A stretch of 30,056 nucleotides of DNA, taken from positions 1 to 30,056 of the forward strand of contig NZ_JAMONU010000146.1 in NCBI RefSeq assembly GCF_027066465.1. Direction: 5' to 3'. This DNA comes from Thermococcus sp. (lineage in GTDB: Archaea > Methanobacteriota_B > Thermococci > Thermococcales > Thermococcaceae). The position numbers and the translations under genes are program-made. The notes beneath the pieces are model-generated. The model did no database searches. It had not been told where the DNA came from and saw only the letters and a program-made list of their open reading frames with translations. Positions 21,844 to 29,580 of the stretch are shown piece by piece. Numbering within the stretch: position 1 is the stretch's first letter; the number at the start of each line of letters is the position of its first letter.

Positions 21844-22725
21844 TCAGTCCAGCAGACCGGGGGTTGATATTATGTCGAAGTACCCGAAGACGGGTCCGTC
21901 CTTGCAGATGTACTTCCAGCTAGTGCTCGTTCCGGCAACGCAGTGGCCGCATTTCCCTATTCCGCACTTCATCTTCCTCTCCAGGGTGACATAGATGTTC
22001 TCCGGCCTGTAGCCGTAGTTAATCAGCGACTCGAAGACCGACTTGTACATTCTTGGCGGGCCGCAGATGGCCACTGCCGTTTTCTTCGGGTTGGTGTTGG
22101 CCATGGGAATGAAGTTCTGAGGCCTTCCATGCAGTCCGGGCCAGTCGGGGTCTCTGGTTACGCTCTGGATTATCTTGACGTTCTCGGCCTCCGCCAAATC
22201 CTTCATGGCCTCAAGCTCCTTGTAGAAGAGCAAATCTTTTCCATAGCGGGCTGTGTTGATGAAGGTTATGTTGCCGTACTTCCAGCGGTTGTCCATCGCG
22301 TAGAGGAAGACGCTCCTCAGCGGTGCCGTTCCAAGGCCGGCAGCTATGAGGAGCAGGTCCATGCCTTCCCAGTCGTCAACCGGGAAGCCGTTGCCGTAGG
22401 GACCGCGAACGAGAACTGTATCTCCCGGCTGAAGTCTGTGGACGACGGTGGTGACCCTTCCAGCTTTCCTGATGCACAGCTCGAAGAAGCCCCTCCTCAT
22501 CGGCGAGGAGCAGATGCTTATCGGAACCTCTCCAACTCCTGGTATAGTTAGCTGGACGAACTGACCGGGCCTGAACGTCCAGGTCTCGGCTATCTTCGGG
22601 TCCTCAAAGCGGAAGAGGAAGAGCTTCTCCTTTTCAGTAAGGGTGTAAACCTTGAGGACCTTAACCCTGTGAAGGGCGTAGGGGTTGTCGTTGGGCATCA
22701 TAATCTCCTTTGGAACCTCGCTCAT
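21844..22725 (-). CDS. hydG: Cytosolic sulfhydrogenase gamma subunit (FAD / NAD(P)H-binding)
   Basis: A 293-residue ferredoxin-NADP reductase-like protein. The FAD domain (20-115) carries FRPGQFVQL and PISICSSP. The NAD(P)-binding domain contains LLLIAAGLGTAPLRSV and the CGPP motif. A C-terminal [2Fe-2S] site has Cys254, Cys259, Cys262 and Cys274 (CGIGKCGHC and YICKDG). It is the subunit that exchanges electrons with NADPH. It is close to dihydroorotate dehydrogenase PyrK and sulfide dehydrogenase subunits, but the operon fixes its identity. Its ATG overlaps the hydB stop (ATGA), so loss of hydB translation could reduce its expression. Confidence 0.95.
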   Translation of the reverse strand: MSEVPKEIMMPNDNPYALHRVKVLKVYTLTEKEKLFLFRFEDPKIAETWTFRPGQFVQLTIPGVGEVPISICSSPMRRGFFELCIRKAGRVTTVVHRLQPGDTVLVRGPYGNGFPVDDWEGMDLLLIAAGLGTAPLRSVFLYAMDNRWKYGNITFINTARYGKDLLFYKELEAMKDLAEAENVKIIQSVTRDPDWPGLHGRPQNFIPMANTNPKKTAVAICGPPRMYKSVFESLINYGYRPENIYVTLERKMKCGIGKCGHCVAGTSTSWKYICKDGPVFGYFDIISTPGLLD

Positions 22726-23826
22726 ACGTCCTCACCCCTGATGTTTTTAGCGTAGGCAAACCCCCTCTTCGGAATCTCCTCGACGATTTTTCCCGGACAC
22801 GTGCGTTCCTCAAGGCCGAGGATGACGCGCAGATTTCTCACGAAGCTTATTCCTGCGGGACAGAAGGCGGTACACCTACCGCAACCGACGCAGAAGCTCA
22901 GCCCGAGCTTTTGGTTGTAGGAGTTCTTACAGAGGTAGCGGTTCATGAAGCGGTCCTTCTTCGTCGGCCTGAAGTTGTGACCCCCGGCAACGAGACCGTG
23001 GCTTCTGAACTGACAGGAATCCCAGCGCCTCTCGCGGTAGCCGGTTACACCGTCGAGGTTTACTATGTCCTGCACCTCGTAGCAGCGGCAGGTGGGACAG
23101 ACAAGGTTGCAGATTCCGCAGGCGAGGCACTTTTCGCTCTCTTCCTCCCACATCGGGTGCTCCATCTCAAGCTCGAGAAGGTAGCGCAGGTCACCCCAGT
23201 CCTCGTGGTATCTAAAGGCCTCGCTCCTCTTCCTCTCGAACTCCCTGAAGGCGCAGATGTCCTCTGTTGTAACTTCATCGAAGAGCTTGATGTTCTTGTC
23301 AACTATCCTGTGGCCCTTGGGCGAGCCAACGCGGACGAGCCATCCATCGGGAAGCTCGTGGAAGAACCAGGTCAAAACCGTCATCGGCGAAGTCCGTCTC
23401 GCGGAGATTGCAGAAGCAATATTCATCGGGCATACAGCTGATTCCTATTATGATTCCCTTCTCCCTGCGAACCTTGTAGTACTTGTCGGGGAGCTCATCG
23501 AGGTAAACGGTGTCGAGTATCTTAAGGCCAAATATGTCGCAGGCGTGAAGACCGAAGAGCACGAACGGTTCGACGTCCTCCAGAACTTCTCTGTATTCCG
23601 GCTTGCTCAGGTCGAACTCGAAGAGCTTCTCCCTCGGCTTGAAGAAGAACTTCTTCGGGGGCATTATCGTCCTCGTGTAGTGGAACTCGACCTTTCTGAC
23701 GTCGTCTACCTCCCTGAAGTCGTAGAACTTCTCCGATATCTTGACCGGGGCGTAGAGCTTGCCCCAATCCTTGAGCCTTTCAAGGAACTTGTATGTGTTC
23801 TCTTGAGGTAATTTAACGTACCTCAA
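22722..23826 (-). pseudogene. hydB: Cytosolic sulfhydrogenase beta subunit gene, interrupted by a +1 frameshift
   Basis: Two overlapping frames together encode a complete HydB of about 367 residues. The first begins at TTG 23826 (RYVKLPQENTYKF), behind GGAGGTGATTGGA, and covers about 150 residues up to ETDFADDGFDL. The second resumes with FFHELPDGWLVRVG and carries two ferredoxin-like cluster motifs, CLACGICNLVCPTCRC and CVGCGRCTAFCPAG, to the stop at 22722. Removing one base of the CC at 23367-23368 restores the family sequence FDL-FFHELP without a gap. As written, the first frame runs on in wrong frame to a stop at 23299. HydB carries electrons between the flavin subunit and the core. The lesion may be a sequencing error or a real mutation; both halves are otherwise undamaged. 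Confidence 0.88.
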
Positions 23827-23908
23827 TCCAATCACCTCCGGTGAGCATGATAATACATCTGCTCATTTCTGTGCCCTCAACGGGAAATTGGTCTGCTGCC
23901 TAAAAAAG

Positions 23909-23919
23909 CGTTTTTAAAC
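23909..23919 (-). promoter_or_regulatory. hydB: TATA box of the hydBGDA operon
   Basis: On the minus strand GGTTTAAAAAC predicts transcription from about 23888, a leader of roughly 60 nt before hydB. A palindrome lies directly upstream. Confidence 0.55.
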
Positions 23920-23927
23920 CCGAGAAT

Positions 23928-23946
23928 TGTAAACCAAAGGTTTACA
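23928..23946. promoter_or_regulatory. Perfect inverted repeat upstream of hydB, SurR-like operator candidate
   Basis: TGTAAACCAAAGGTTTACA is an 8-bp perfect inverted repeat around three bases, next to the hydB TATA box. It contains AAC-n5-GTT, the core spacing of the SurR consensus (GTTn3AACn5GTT); the outer half-sites are degenerate (ATT and ATC). SurR is the Thermococcales redox/sulfur switch that activates hydrogenase operons. A second palindrome, TGTTC-AAAA-GAACA, lies at 23956-23969. Confidence 0.5.
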
Positions 23947-24029
23947 TCGTTTGTTTGTTCAAAAGAACAGAGAACAGAATTTATCCTGTGGTTGGTCCTT
24001 AGACTTATGTTAACCAAACGAACCGGAAA

Positions 24030-24040
24030 CCTTTTATTAG
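24030..24040 (+). promoter_or_regulatory. Promoter of the beta-propeller / ABC exporter operon
   Basis: CCTTTTATTAG is a TATA-like element placing the transcript start a few bases before ATG 24071. The 23836-24070 gap thus holds back-to-back promoters and the two palindromes listed above. Confidence 0.45.
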
Positions 24041-24070
24041 GGATTCCGAACGAGTGCCGGTGCTTGTGGT

Positions 24071-25216
24071 ATGAAGTCACAGATGCTCGGAGCGGCGATG
24101 GTGGTGCTGTTAGCGTTATCCCCCCTTACGGGAGCCGTTCCTTCACTACTCTGGAAATACTCTGACACATGCGCTGTATTTTCAATAGCCCTCAACGAAA
24201 ACGGAACAATCGGTCTCGCCTTTGGTTACTACGCGGAGCTGTTGAGCCCCGATGGAAAACTCCTCTGGAAAGCGCCGACGCGCGGAATAGCTTACTCCTC
24301 TGCCCTCTCCGATAGCGGGATTCTCCTAATCGGAACTGAAGGTAGGTGGCTTCAGGCCTTTAAGAATGGGAAGGTTCTCTGGGAGAGGGAGCTCAAAAAT
24401 GCCGTTGTTAGCGTTTCAATCTCCCAGAATGGTAGCGTTGCCGTTGCAGGAGACGCTTCGGGGTGGGTTTACCTCTTCAAAAACGGGAAGCTTATATGGG
24501 AAAGACGGGTTGGAAACTACACGTGGAGCGTTTTGCTCCAGAACGACACGGTGTTTGTGGGGGCTGACTCGGGGGTTTACTCTCTTTCAGTATCGGGGAA
24601 AATCCTCTGGAGCGACAATATTGGTCCGGTTAGGAAGGTGCTGACTGCTGGAAATGAAGTTTTGGCTCTCGTAGTTCCGCAGTCGGAGCTGTGGAGTGAG
24701 CTCGTTGCCCTCAGCTGGAAAGGAAACCCTCTCTGGAAGCGGGAATTCAAGGGCTATGCAAGGGCGGTTTCAACGGATGGAAAGGCCATCGCAGTTGCTG
24801 GAAACTTCGGGAACGTTACCCTGCTGAGCGTCGGTGGGAGCATCGTTTACTCGGTTCCCCTCGTTGGCTACGCCTATGATGTAGGAACAAAGAACGGTTA
24901 CACGGTCGTGAGTTATGCCAGAACGGCCGAGTTAATAGCCCCGAATGGAACCGTTGTCTGGTTCGTGCATTTTAATGGAACAGCTTACCATGTGGCCTTT
25001 TCTCCCAGAGGGTATTTCATAACTGAATACGGCTCGCACGATGTCCAGAACTGCTACAGCGTCATAGAGGCGTGGAGCCTCTCAAGGGTCTCAGCGACGG
25101 CCTCCACTGAGGGACTATCAAATCGTGAAGGCTTCGGCTTCAATCCCTACCTAGGAGTCATTCTTATCCTGGCGGTCGTTCTCATGGGGGTCCTGCTATG
25201 GCGGAAGCGGTCGTAG
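24071..25216 (+). CDS. Secreted, membrane-anchored beta-propeller protein (PQQ-like repeats)
   Basis: A 381-residue protein. A signal peptide (about 1-22, ending PLTGA) is followed by seven or eight repeats whose blades share G[KN]xLW: GKLLWKAP, GKVLWERE, GKLIWERR, GKILWSDN, GNPLWKRE, then GSIVYSVP and GTVVWFVH. This is a PQQ/WD-like beta-propeller. The C-terminal helix PYLGVILILAVVLMGVLLW, followed by RKRS, anchors it, leaving the propeller outside the cell. No cofactor-binding residues can be named. The last 19 bp overlap the ABC ATPase gene, so the propeller and the exporter are made together; it may act as the exporter's outer-face partner. Ribosome site CGGTGCTTGTGG is weak. Confidence 0.85.
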   Translation: MKSQMLGAAMVVLLALSPLTGAVPSLLWKYSDTCAVFSIALNENGTIGLAFGYYAELLSPDGKLLWKAPTRGIAYSSALSDSGILLIGTEGRWLQAFKNGKVLWERELKNAVVSVSISQNGSVAVAGDASGWVYLFKNGKLIWERRVGNYTWSVLLQNDTVFVGADSGVYSLSVSGKILWSDNIGPVRKVLTAGNEVLALVVPQSELWSELVALSWKGNPLWKREFKGYARAVSTDGKAIAVAGNFGNVTLLSVGGSIVYSVPLVGYAYDVGTKNGYTVVSYARTAELIAPNGTVVWFVHFNGTAYHVAFSPRGYFITEYGSHDVQNCYSVIEAWSLSRVSATASTEGLSNREGFGFNPYLGVILILAVVLMGVLLWRKRS

Positions 25217-26115
25217 CTAACAACCTTGTCAAGCGCTACGGCGACTTTGAGGCTGTGAAGGGAATCAGCTTCAGGGTCAAGCGGGGAGAGGCCTTCGCCT
25301 TACTCGGCCCCAACGGGGCAGGGAAAACAACTACTGTTAGAATGCTGACGACCCTGACCTCAATAACTTCCGGTGAGGCCTACGTGAACGGGTTCAACGT
25401 CAGAACCGAGAGGCTCGCGGTGAGGCGCTCGATAGGTCTCGTTCCGGACGTTTCAAACCTCTACGACGAGCTGACCGTTAGGGAAAACCTGCTCTTCATG
25501 GCAAAGCTCTACGACGCCCCCCGCGAGAGGGTCGATGAGCTGATAAGGGAGTTCGAGCTTCCGGCCGATAAGAAGTTCGGTAAGCTGAGCACGGGCTTTA
25601 AACGAAGAGCTACTATAGCGGCCGCGCTGGTTCATGAGCCGGAAGTGCTCTTCCTCGACGAGCCAACGAACGGCTTGGACGTTCACTCCGCGAGGGCTGT
25701 GAGGTCTTTAATCCGCGCCCTGAACAGGCGGGGAATGACGGTCTTCATAACGACCCACAACATGGTTGAGGCCGAGACGATTCCCCAGAGGATAGCGATA
25801 ATGAAGGCCGGAAGGATAGTCGCTGAGGGTAAGAGGAGCGAGCTCGCGAAGCTGGTTGGGAGAAAAACCGTCGTTAGACTCTCGGTCGAGCCCATGAGCT
25901 CATCCCTTCTGAGGGCCCTTGAACGCTACAATCCTTCCTTCGAGGAGGGGAAGCTCGTCTTCGAGGTCGATAATCTTGACGGCTTTCTGGAGGAGCTGTG
26001 CTCGCTCAAGGTTGAGCTCGGCTTCAGGGTTACCTCCCTGTGCACCGAGATTCCCGGAATTGAAGACGTTTTCGTCGAGCTGACCAAGTGCCCGTGCCGG
26101 GGGTGTCCCCTTTGA
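25198..26115 (+). CDS. ABC-2-type transporter ATP-binding protein
   Basis: A 305-residue ABC ATPase of the CcmA/DrrA-type exporter class. It shows Walker A GPNGAGKTT (residues 34-42), Q-loop region, signature LSTGFKRRA (the canonical second Ser-Gly-Gly is STG here) and Walker B VLFLDEPTNGLD. The C-terminal extension (from about 225) is typical of drug/polysaccharide exporters. The protein ends in TKCPCRGCPL, an unusual three-Cys tail. The start overlaps the propeller gene by 19 bp and the stop overlaps the permease start. It energises the permease next door; the substrate is unknown. Confidence 0.92.
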   Translation: MAEAVVANNLVKRYGDFEAVKGISFRVKRGEAFALLGPNGAGKTTTVRMLTTLTSITSGEAYVNGFNVRTERLAVRRSIGLVPDVSNLYDELTVRENLLFMAKLYDAPRERVDELIREFELPADKKFGKLSTGFKRRATIAAALVHEPEVLFLDEPTNGLDVHSARAVRSLIRALNRRGMTVFITTHNMVEAETIPQRIAIMKAGRIVAEGKRSELAKLVGRKTVVRLSVEPMSSSLLRALERYNPSFEEGKLVFEVDNLDGFLEELCSLKVELGFRVTSLCTEIPGIEDVFVELTKCPCRGCPL

Positions 26116-26822
26116 AAGTCCTAACAATAGCGGAGAAGGAGCTGAGGGAGTACCTGCTGAAGCCCGGTTCAATAAGCTGGGGCGTCGTTTTTCCGCTCGT
26201 CTTCACGCTGGCCTTCGCGGTGCGCTTCGGGGACGTTGACCACCTCGCCCCCGGCCTGCTGACCATCTCGGTCCTCTTCGGCACGACCTCCTTCGTTTCC
26301 TCTTCGGTAATCTTCGAGAGAAGGCTAAGGACGTTTGAGAGGCTCCTCGTTGCGCCCGTGAGCTACCTTGAAATTGTCCTCGCGAAGGTTCTGACCGGTT
26401 CCATCTTCGGACTCTTCGTCGGCCTTGTGAGCCTGCTTTTTCTGAGGTTCTTCATGGTTTATCCAATCTGGAGCATTCCTTTCCTCGCGGTCTATCTGGT
26501 TCTCTCGGCCGTTGCCTTCTCCGCCCTCGGTCTCTACGTTTCCCTCGTCGTTGAGAACCCGATAAACGCAATGACGTGGCTAAATCTCATAAGGCTGCCC
26601 ATGATGTTCACGAGCGGGGCAATAGTCTCCCTCCTGCTCTTCCCGAGGTGGTTCATAGCTGTTGGCTTACTCACCCCGATGACTTATGCCGTTGACGGCC
26701 TGCGCTTCGCAATGCTCCACTACTACGACGTCGTAAATCCACTCTACGCTCTCCTCGTTCTGGTTCTGCTTGCGATGGTTTTCGTTTACCTCTCGGTTAC
26801 GAGGATTGAGCGCCTTTACTGA
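26112..26822 (+). CDS. ABC-2-type transporter permease
   Basis: About 236 residues with six hydrophobic segments in the ABC-2 arrangement. The N-terminal coupling-helix region reads LTIAEKELREYLLKPGS, the middle has IFERRLRTFERLLVAPVS (the family's cytoplasmic motif), and the C-terminus has LTPMTYAVDGLRF. It pairs with the ATPase upstream as an exporter. The start is uncertain: TTG 26112, with TTGA overlap and GGGGGTG 6 nt upstream, is my choice; GTG codons at 26088, 26094 and 26103 are in frame. It overlaps a convergent small membrane-protein gene by 26 bp at its 3' end. Confidence 0.9.
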   Translation: MKVLTIAEKELREYLLKPGSISWGVVFPLVFTLAFAVRFGDVDHLAPGLLTISVLFGTTSFVSSSVIFERRLRTFERLLVAPVSYLEIVLAKVLTGSIFGLFVGLVSLLFLRFFMVYPIWSIPFLAVYLVLSAVAFSALGLYVSLVVENPINAMTWLNLIRLPMMFTSGAIVSLLLFPRWFIAVGLLTPMTYAVDGLRFAMLHYYDVVNPLYALLVLVLLAMVFVYLSVTRIERLY

Positions 26823-26970
26823 ACCTGAGGACGAAGAACAGGATTACCATAAAGACGGTTATGTACTCGCTCCAGACGAAGGGGACGATGCCAATAACAC
26901 CAAGCGTGAATATCACCGCCAGAACTATCACAATCACGAGCAGGATTCTGTAGACTGTTTTCCTCTCCAT
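26797..26970 (-). CDS. Small two-helix membrane protein
   Basis: A 57-residue protein starting MERKTVYRIL at ATG 26970, with GGTGATG just upstream. It is almost entirely two hydrophobic helices (residues about 7-29, and 35-49) with a short basic tail. A minus-strand TATA-like GATTTTTAAG near 27001-27010 supports separate transcription. The 26-bp overlap with the ABC permease is convergent. No family is recognised, and a role as a small membrane partner is only a guess. Confidence 0.6.
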   Translation of the reverse strand: MERKTVYRILLVIVIVLAVIFTLGVIGIVPFVWSEYITVFMVILFFVLRFSKGAQSS

Positions 26971-27008
26971 GCCATCACCGAACAAAGAAAAGGGGAGGAG
27001 CTTAAAAA

Positions 27009-28883
27009 TCAGCCGGTCGCGTTGGCGGTTGTGTTGGCGGAGCAGACGAGGGGCTGTGGCTGGTACTTGAAGACCTGTGGGTGGAGCAGTTCGGCCATCT
27101 CCCTGATTGCGAGCACAATCCTCGGGCTGGGCCTCTGGAAGACGTTGGGGTCGCTGACCGTGTACACTCTGCCGGTTTTTGCCGCCTTTATCGTGGAGAG
27201 CGGGCCGGAGCAGAATATCTTCGGGTTGACGTAGGCTGAAGCTATTATTACAACGTCCGGGTTTCTTGCAATGATTTCCTCCTCGCTGACGGCCTTCCAG
27301 CCCTTAATGTCTGCGAAGGCGTTCCTTCCTCCAGCTATCTGGATGATGCTGTTTGCGAAGGTGTCGTTTCCGGCTATCCAGTAGCCGTTGTATGTGCTGA
27401 CGAGGTACATGACAGTCGGCCTGCTCTGGTTCGCAACGAGGCTCTCGATGTAGCTTATCTGGGCCTTCATCTCGGCTATCACAAGAGCAGCCTGCTCCTC
27501 TCTGTTGAGTATCTTTCCGAGCAGTTCAATCTGTTCATAGATTCCGTTTATGCTCTTGGGATTGACGATTACGACCGGTGCTATCTTTTCCAGGCTCTCG
27601 AGGAAACCCTGCTTGTAGAAGACGGCGTTGTCCGCTATAATCAAATCCGGCTTGAGCTTTGCTATCTCCTCCAGATTAGCGTAGGCCCCGTAGCCGCCAA
27701 CCTTCGTTATGTTTTTAACCGCGGGAGGCCAGTCGGCGTACTTCGTAACGCCAACGAGCTTGTCGCCGGCTCCGAGATAGAATATGGTCTCCGTGATGCT
27801 CGGTGCAAGCGAGACGATTCTCTGCGGCTCCTTTGGAATCGTTACGGTTCTGTTCATCATGTCCTTGATTGTAAGCGGGTACTTCGTCTTGAACGCGTCT
27901 GGATGGAGAAGCTTTGCCATAGTCTCTATTCCCCGTATAATTCTCGGGCTGGGATGTATCAGGTCGTTCTGGTTTTCAATCATGTAGACGTGTCCTTCCT
28001 CAACGGCCTTGGTTCCGGCAAAGAGCTTGTAGGCCTCTTCAATGGTCATGCCGCAGTGGGGCGTCAGGATTATTACGTCCGGATTCCTCGCTATGACCTC
28101 CTCAACGCTGACCTGGGGCCAGTTCTTGGTGTCGTTGAAGATGTTGATGCCGCCGGCTATGCTGATAACGTCGCTTATGAAGGTGTTCCCCCCGGCGGTC
28201 ATCAGAGGTTTGTTCCAAACGACGTAGAAGACCTTGACTTTGGGCTGGTTCTTCATGAGCTCCTTCATGGCACTGACCTCAGCATTGAACTCATCTACGA
28301 CCTCCTTCGCCCGGTCTTCCCTGTTGAAAACCTTTCCGAGGAGTTCTATTGCCTTCGGTATCTGGTCTAGGGTCTTGGGAGCGATTATAATAACGGGAGC
28401 GATTTTCTCAAGGTCTTGGAGGTAGCCCTTCTTGTAGAAGACGGCATCGTCCGCTATAATTAAATCCGGCTTGAGTGCGGCAATCTTCTCAAGGCTGGCG
28501 TAGGCTCCGTAGCCGCCAACCTTCGTTATGTTTTTAACCGCGGGAGGCCAGTCCTCGTAACCTGTGTCCCCAACGACCCTGTTGAGAACGCCGAGGTAGT
28601 AGAGGTCCTCCGTTATGCTCGGGGCAAGGGAAACGACTCGCTTGGGTTCGGATTTTATCGTAACTGTTCTGTTGGCGAAATCCTTAATCGTTATCGGATA
28701 ATAGGGCTTCTGCTCTTGGACGCTTGACGTTGTGTGGGTTGTGGAGGTCGTCTTTGAGGTGGTTGAAGTCTGCGGAGGAGCCGTGGTTTTCGTGGGACTT
28801 GTTGTGTTGCTGGAGGATATACAGCCCGACGCCACGACGGCCCCGAGCAGTATGAGGATTATCAAGAAGGCTGTCCTTCTCAT
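27009..28883 (-). CDS. Tandem-duplicated periplasmic-binding lipoprotein (BtuF/FepB-like, two domains)
   Basis: A 624-residue lipoprotein. The signal peptide ends in lipobox VASGC (Cys21), followed by a Thr/Ser-rich linker (22-58) likely to be glycosylated. Two full type III solute-binding domains follow, about 62-345 and 346-610. Each opens with YPxTIKDxxNRTVTI and contains RVVSLAPSITE or its twin RIVSLAPSITE, DWPPAVKNITKVGGYGAYA, LKPDLIIAD and ARNPDVxI. This class delivers vitamin B12 or iron-siderophore complexes to ABC importers; the ligand is not evident. ATG 28883 follows CAGGTGG. No permease or ATPase gene is next to it, so its transporter must be elsewhere. The two domains share a nearly identical 56-nt DNA stretch. 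Confidence 0.9.
   Translation of the reverse strand: MRRTAFLIILILLGAVVASGCISSSNTTSPTKTTAPPQTSTTSKTTSTTHTTSSVQEQKPYYPITIKDFANRTVTIKSEPKRVVSLAPSITEDLYYLGVLNRVVGDTGYEDWPPAVKNITKVGGYGAYASLEKIAALKPDLIIADDAVFYKKGYLQDLEKIAPVIIIAPKTLDQIPKAIELLGKVFNREDRAKEVVDEFNAEVSAMKELMKNQPKVKVFYVVWNKPLMTAGGNTFISDVISIAGGINIFNDTKNWPQVSVEEVIARNPDVIILTPHCGMTIEEAYKLFAGTKAVEEGHVYMIENQNDLIHPSPRIIRGIETMAKLLHPDAFKTKYPLTIKDMMNRTVTIPKEPQRIVSLAPSITETIFYLGAGDKLVGVTKYADWPPAVKNITKVGGYGAYANLEEIAKLKPDLIIADNAVFYKQGFLESLEKIAPVVIVNPKSINGIYEQIELLGKILNREEQAALVIAEMKAQISYIESLVANQSRPTVMYLVSTYNGYWIAGNDTFANSIIQIAGGRNAFADIKGWKAVSEEEIIARNPDVVIIASAYVNPKIFCSGPLSTIKAAKTGRVYTVSDPNVFQRPSPRIVLAIREMAELLHPQVFKYQPQPLVCSANTTANATG
27679..27734 (-). repeat. 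Internal direct repeat, copy in the second binding domain
   Basis: Matches 28498-28553 at 55 of 56 positions; the last 47 bases (27688-27734) are identical. It encodes DWPPAVKNITKVGGYGAYA in both domains. Such identity at synonymous positions, in domains that differ much more elsewhere, suggests gene conversion. Confidence 0.85.
28498..28553 (-). repeat. Internal direct repeat, copy in the first binding domain
   Basis: Partner of 27679-27734: one mismatch (28506 against 27687), then 47 identical bases (28507-28553). Confidence 0.85.
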
Positions 28884-28927
28884 GTCTACCACCTGGACGT
28901 TTTGTCCAAGAAGGGTGTGGGCCAAGG

Positions 28928-28938
28928 GTATTTAAGAT
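28928..28938 (-). promoter_or_regulatory. TATA box of the tandem binding-protein gene
   Basis: On the minus strand CTTAAATACC predicts a start near 28906, 23 nt before ATG 28883. It overlaps the 3' end of the HTH-CBS gene, so the two genes are probably separately transcribed. Confidence 0.5.
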
Positions 28939-29525
28939 TGTTGGATAATATTGCCACCCTGGGTTCTGCCAACCCTGAAGAGGTCAACCCGCGTGATGAT
29001 GCCAACTATCTTGCCTTCCCTGTTCTGAACGAGAACTGCGGGGTTGTCCTCGAGAAGGTACTTCACGACTTCCAAATCCTCATCCTCGTTGACTATCGGA
29101 AACGGCTCCTCCATGACCTCCATGACCTTCCTCCCGTAGATGTCCTCATATTCAAGGCTCTTCCTGACGAGGGTTCTTTCCGTAACGGACCCAACAACCT
29201 TGTTTCCCGAGATAACAGGAATCTGGGAGATGTTGTGCTCGTTCATAAGTTTTATTACTTTTTCAACGGTCTCGTAGGGTTTCACGGATATAACGGGAGA
29301 AGACATAACGTCTTTTGCCCTGGGCTGGGCCTTCTTGCACTCAAGTAATGCCTGGAGAATTCGGTTCAGCGTTGAGAGCCTCGGGTCAACTTTACCGGCC
29401 TCGAGCTTCGCTATGTAAGCCTGCGTCACTCCGGCCTTTCTGGCGAGCTCCTCCTGAGTTATGCCGAGTTCCTTTCGAATTCGCTTGATTTCTCTGGGGT
29501 CAATGGGCCTGGGGATTACTACCAC
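28932..29525 (-). CDS. HTH-XRE / CBS-pair regulator
   Basis: A 197-residue protein. GTG 29525 is chosen because it follows GGTGGTTATTT and lies just after TATA-like elements; the frame continues upstream into the guide-RNA gap, which is not coding. Residues about 11-66 form an XRE-type helix-turn-helix (IKRIRKELGITQEELARKAG, TQAYIAKLEAGKVDP). Residues about 75-190 are a pair of CBS domains (VMSSPVISVKPYETVEKVIK, NISQIPVI, then VMEEPFPIVNEDEDL, GIITRVDLFRVG). CBS pairs bind adenine nucleotides or S-adenosylmethionine, so this should be an energy- or methyl-state-responsive regulator. Its neighbour on the same strand is the tandem binding lipoprotein, a possible target. Confidence 0.9.
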   Translation of the reverse strand: MVVIPRPIDPREIKRIRKELGITQEELARKAGVTQAYIAKLEAGKVDPRLSTLNRILQALLECKKAQPRAKDVMSSPVISVKPYETVEKVIKLMNEHNISQIPVISGNKVVGSVTERTLVRKSLEYEDIYGRKVMEVMEEPFPIVNEDEDLEVVKYLLEDNPAVLVQNREGKIVGIITRVDLFRVGRTQGGNIIQQS

Positions 29526-29580
29526 AAATAACCACCGGTTATTAAAAGCGGTGTGGGAGTTAAAAACTTTCCTAAAATCG

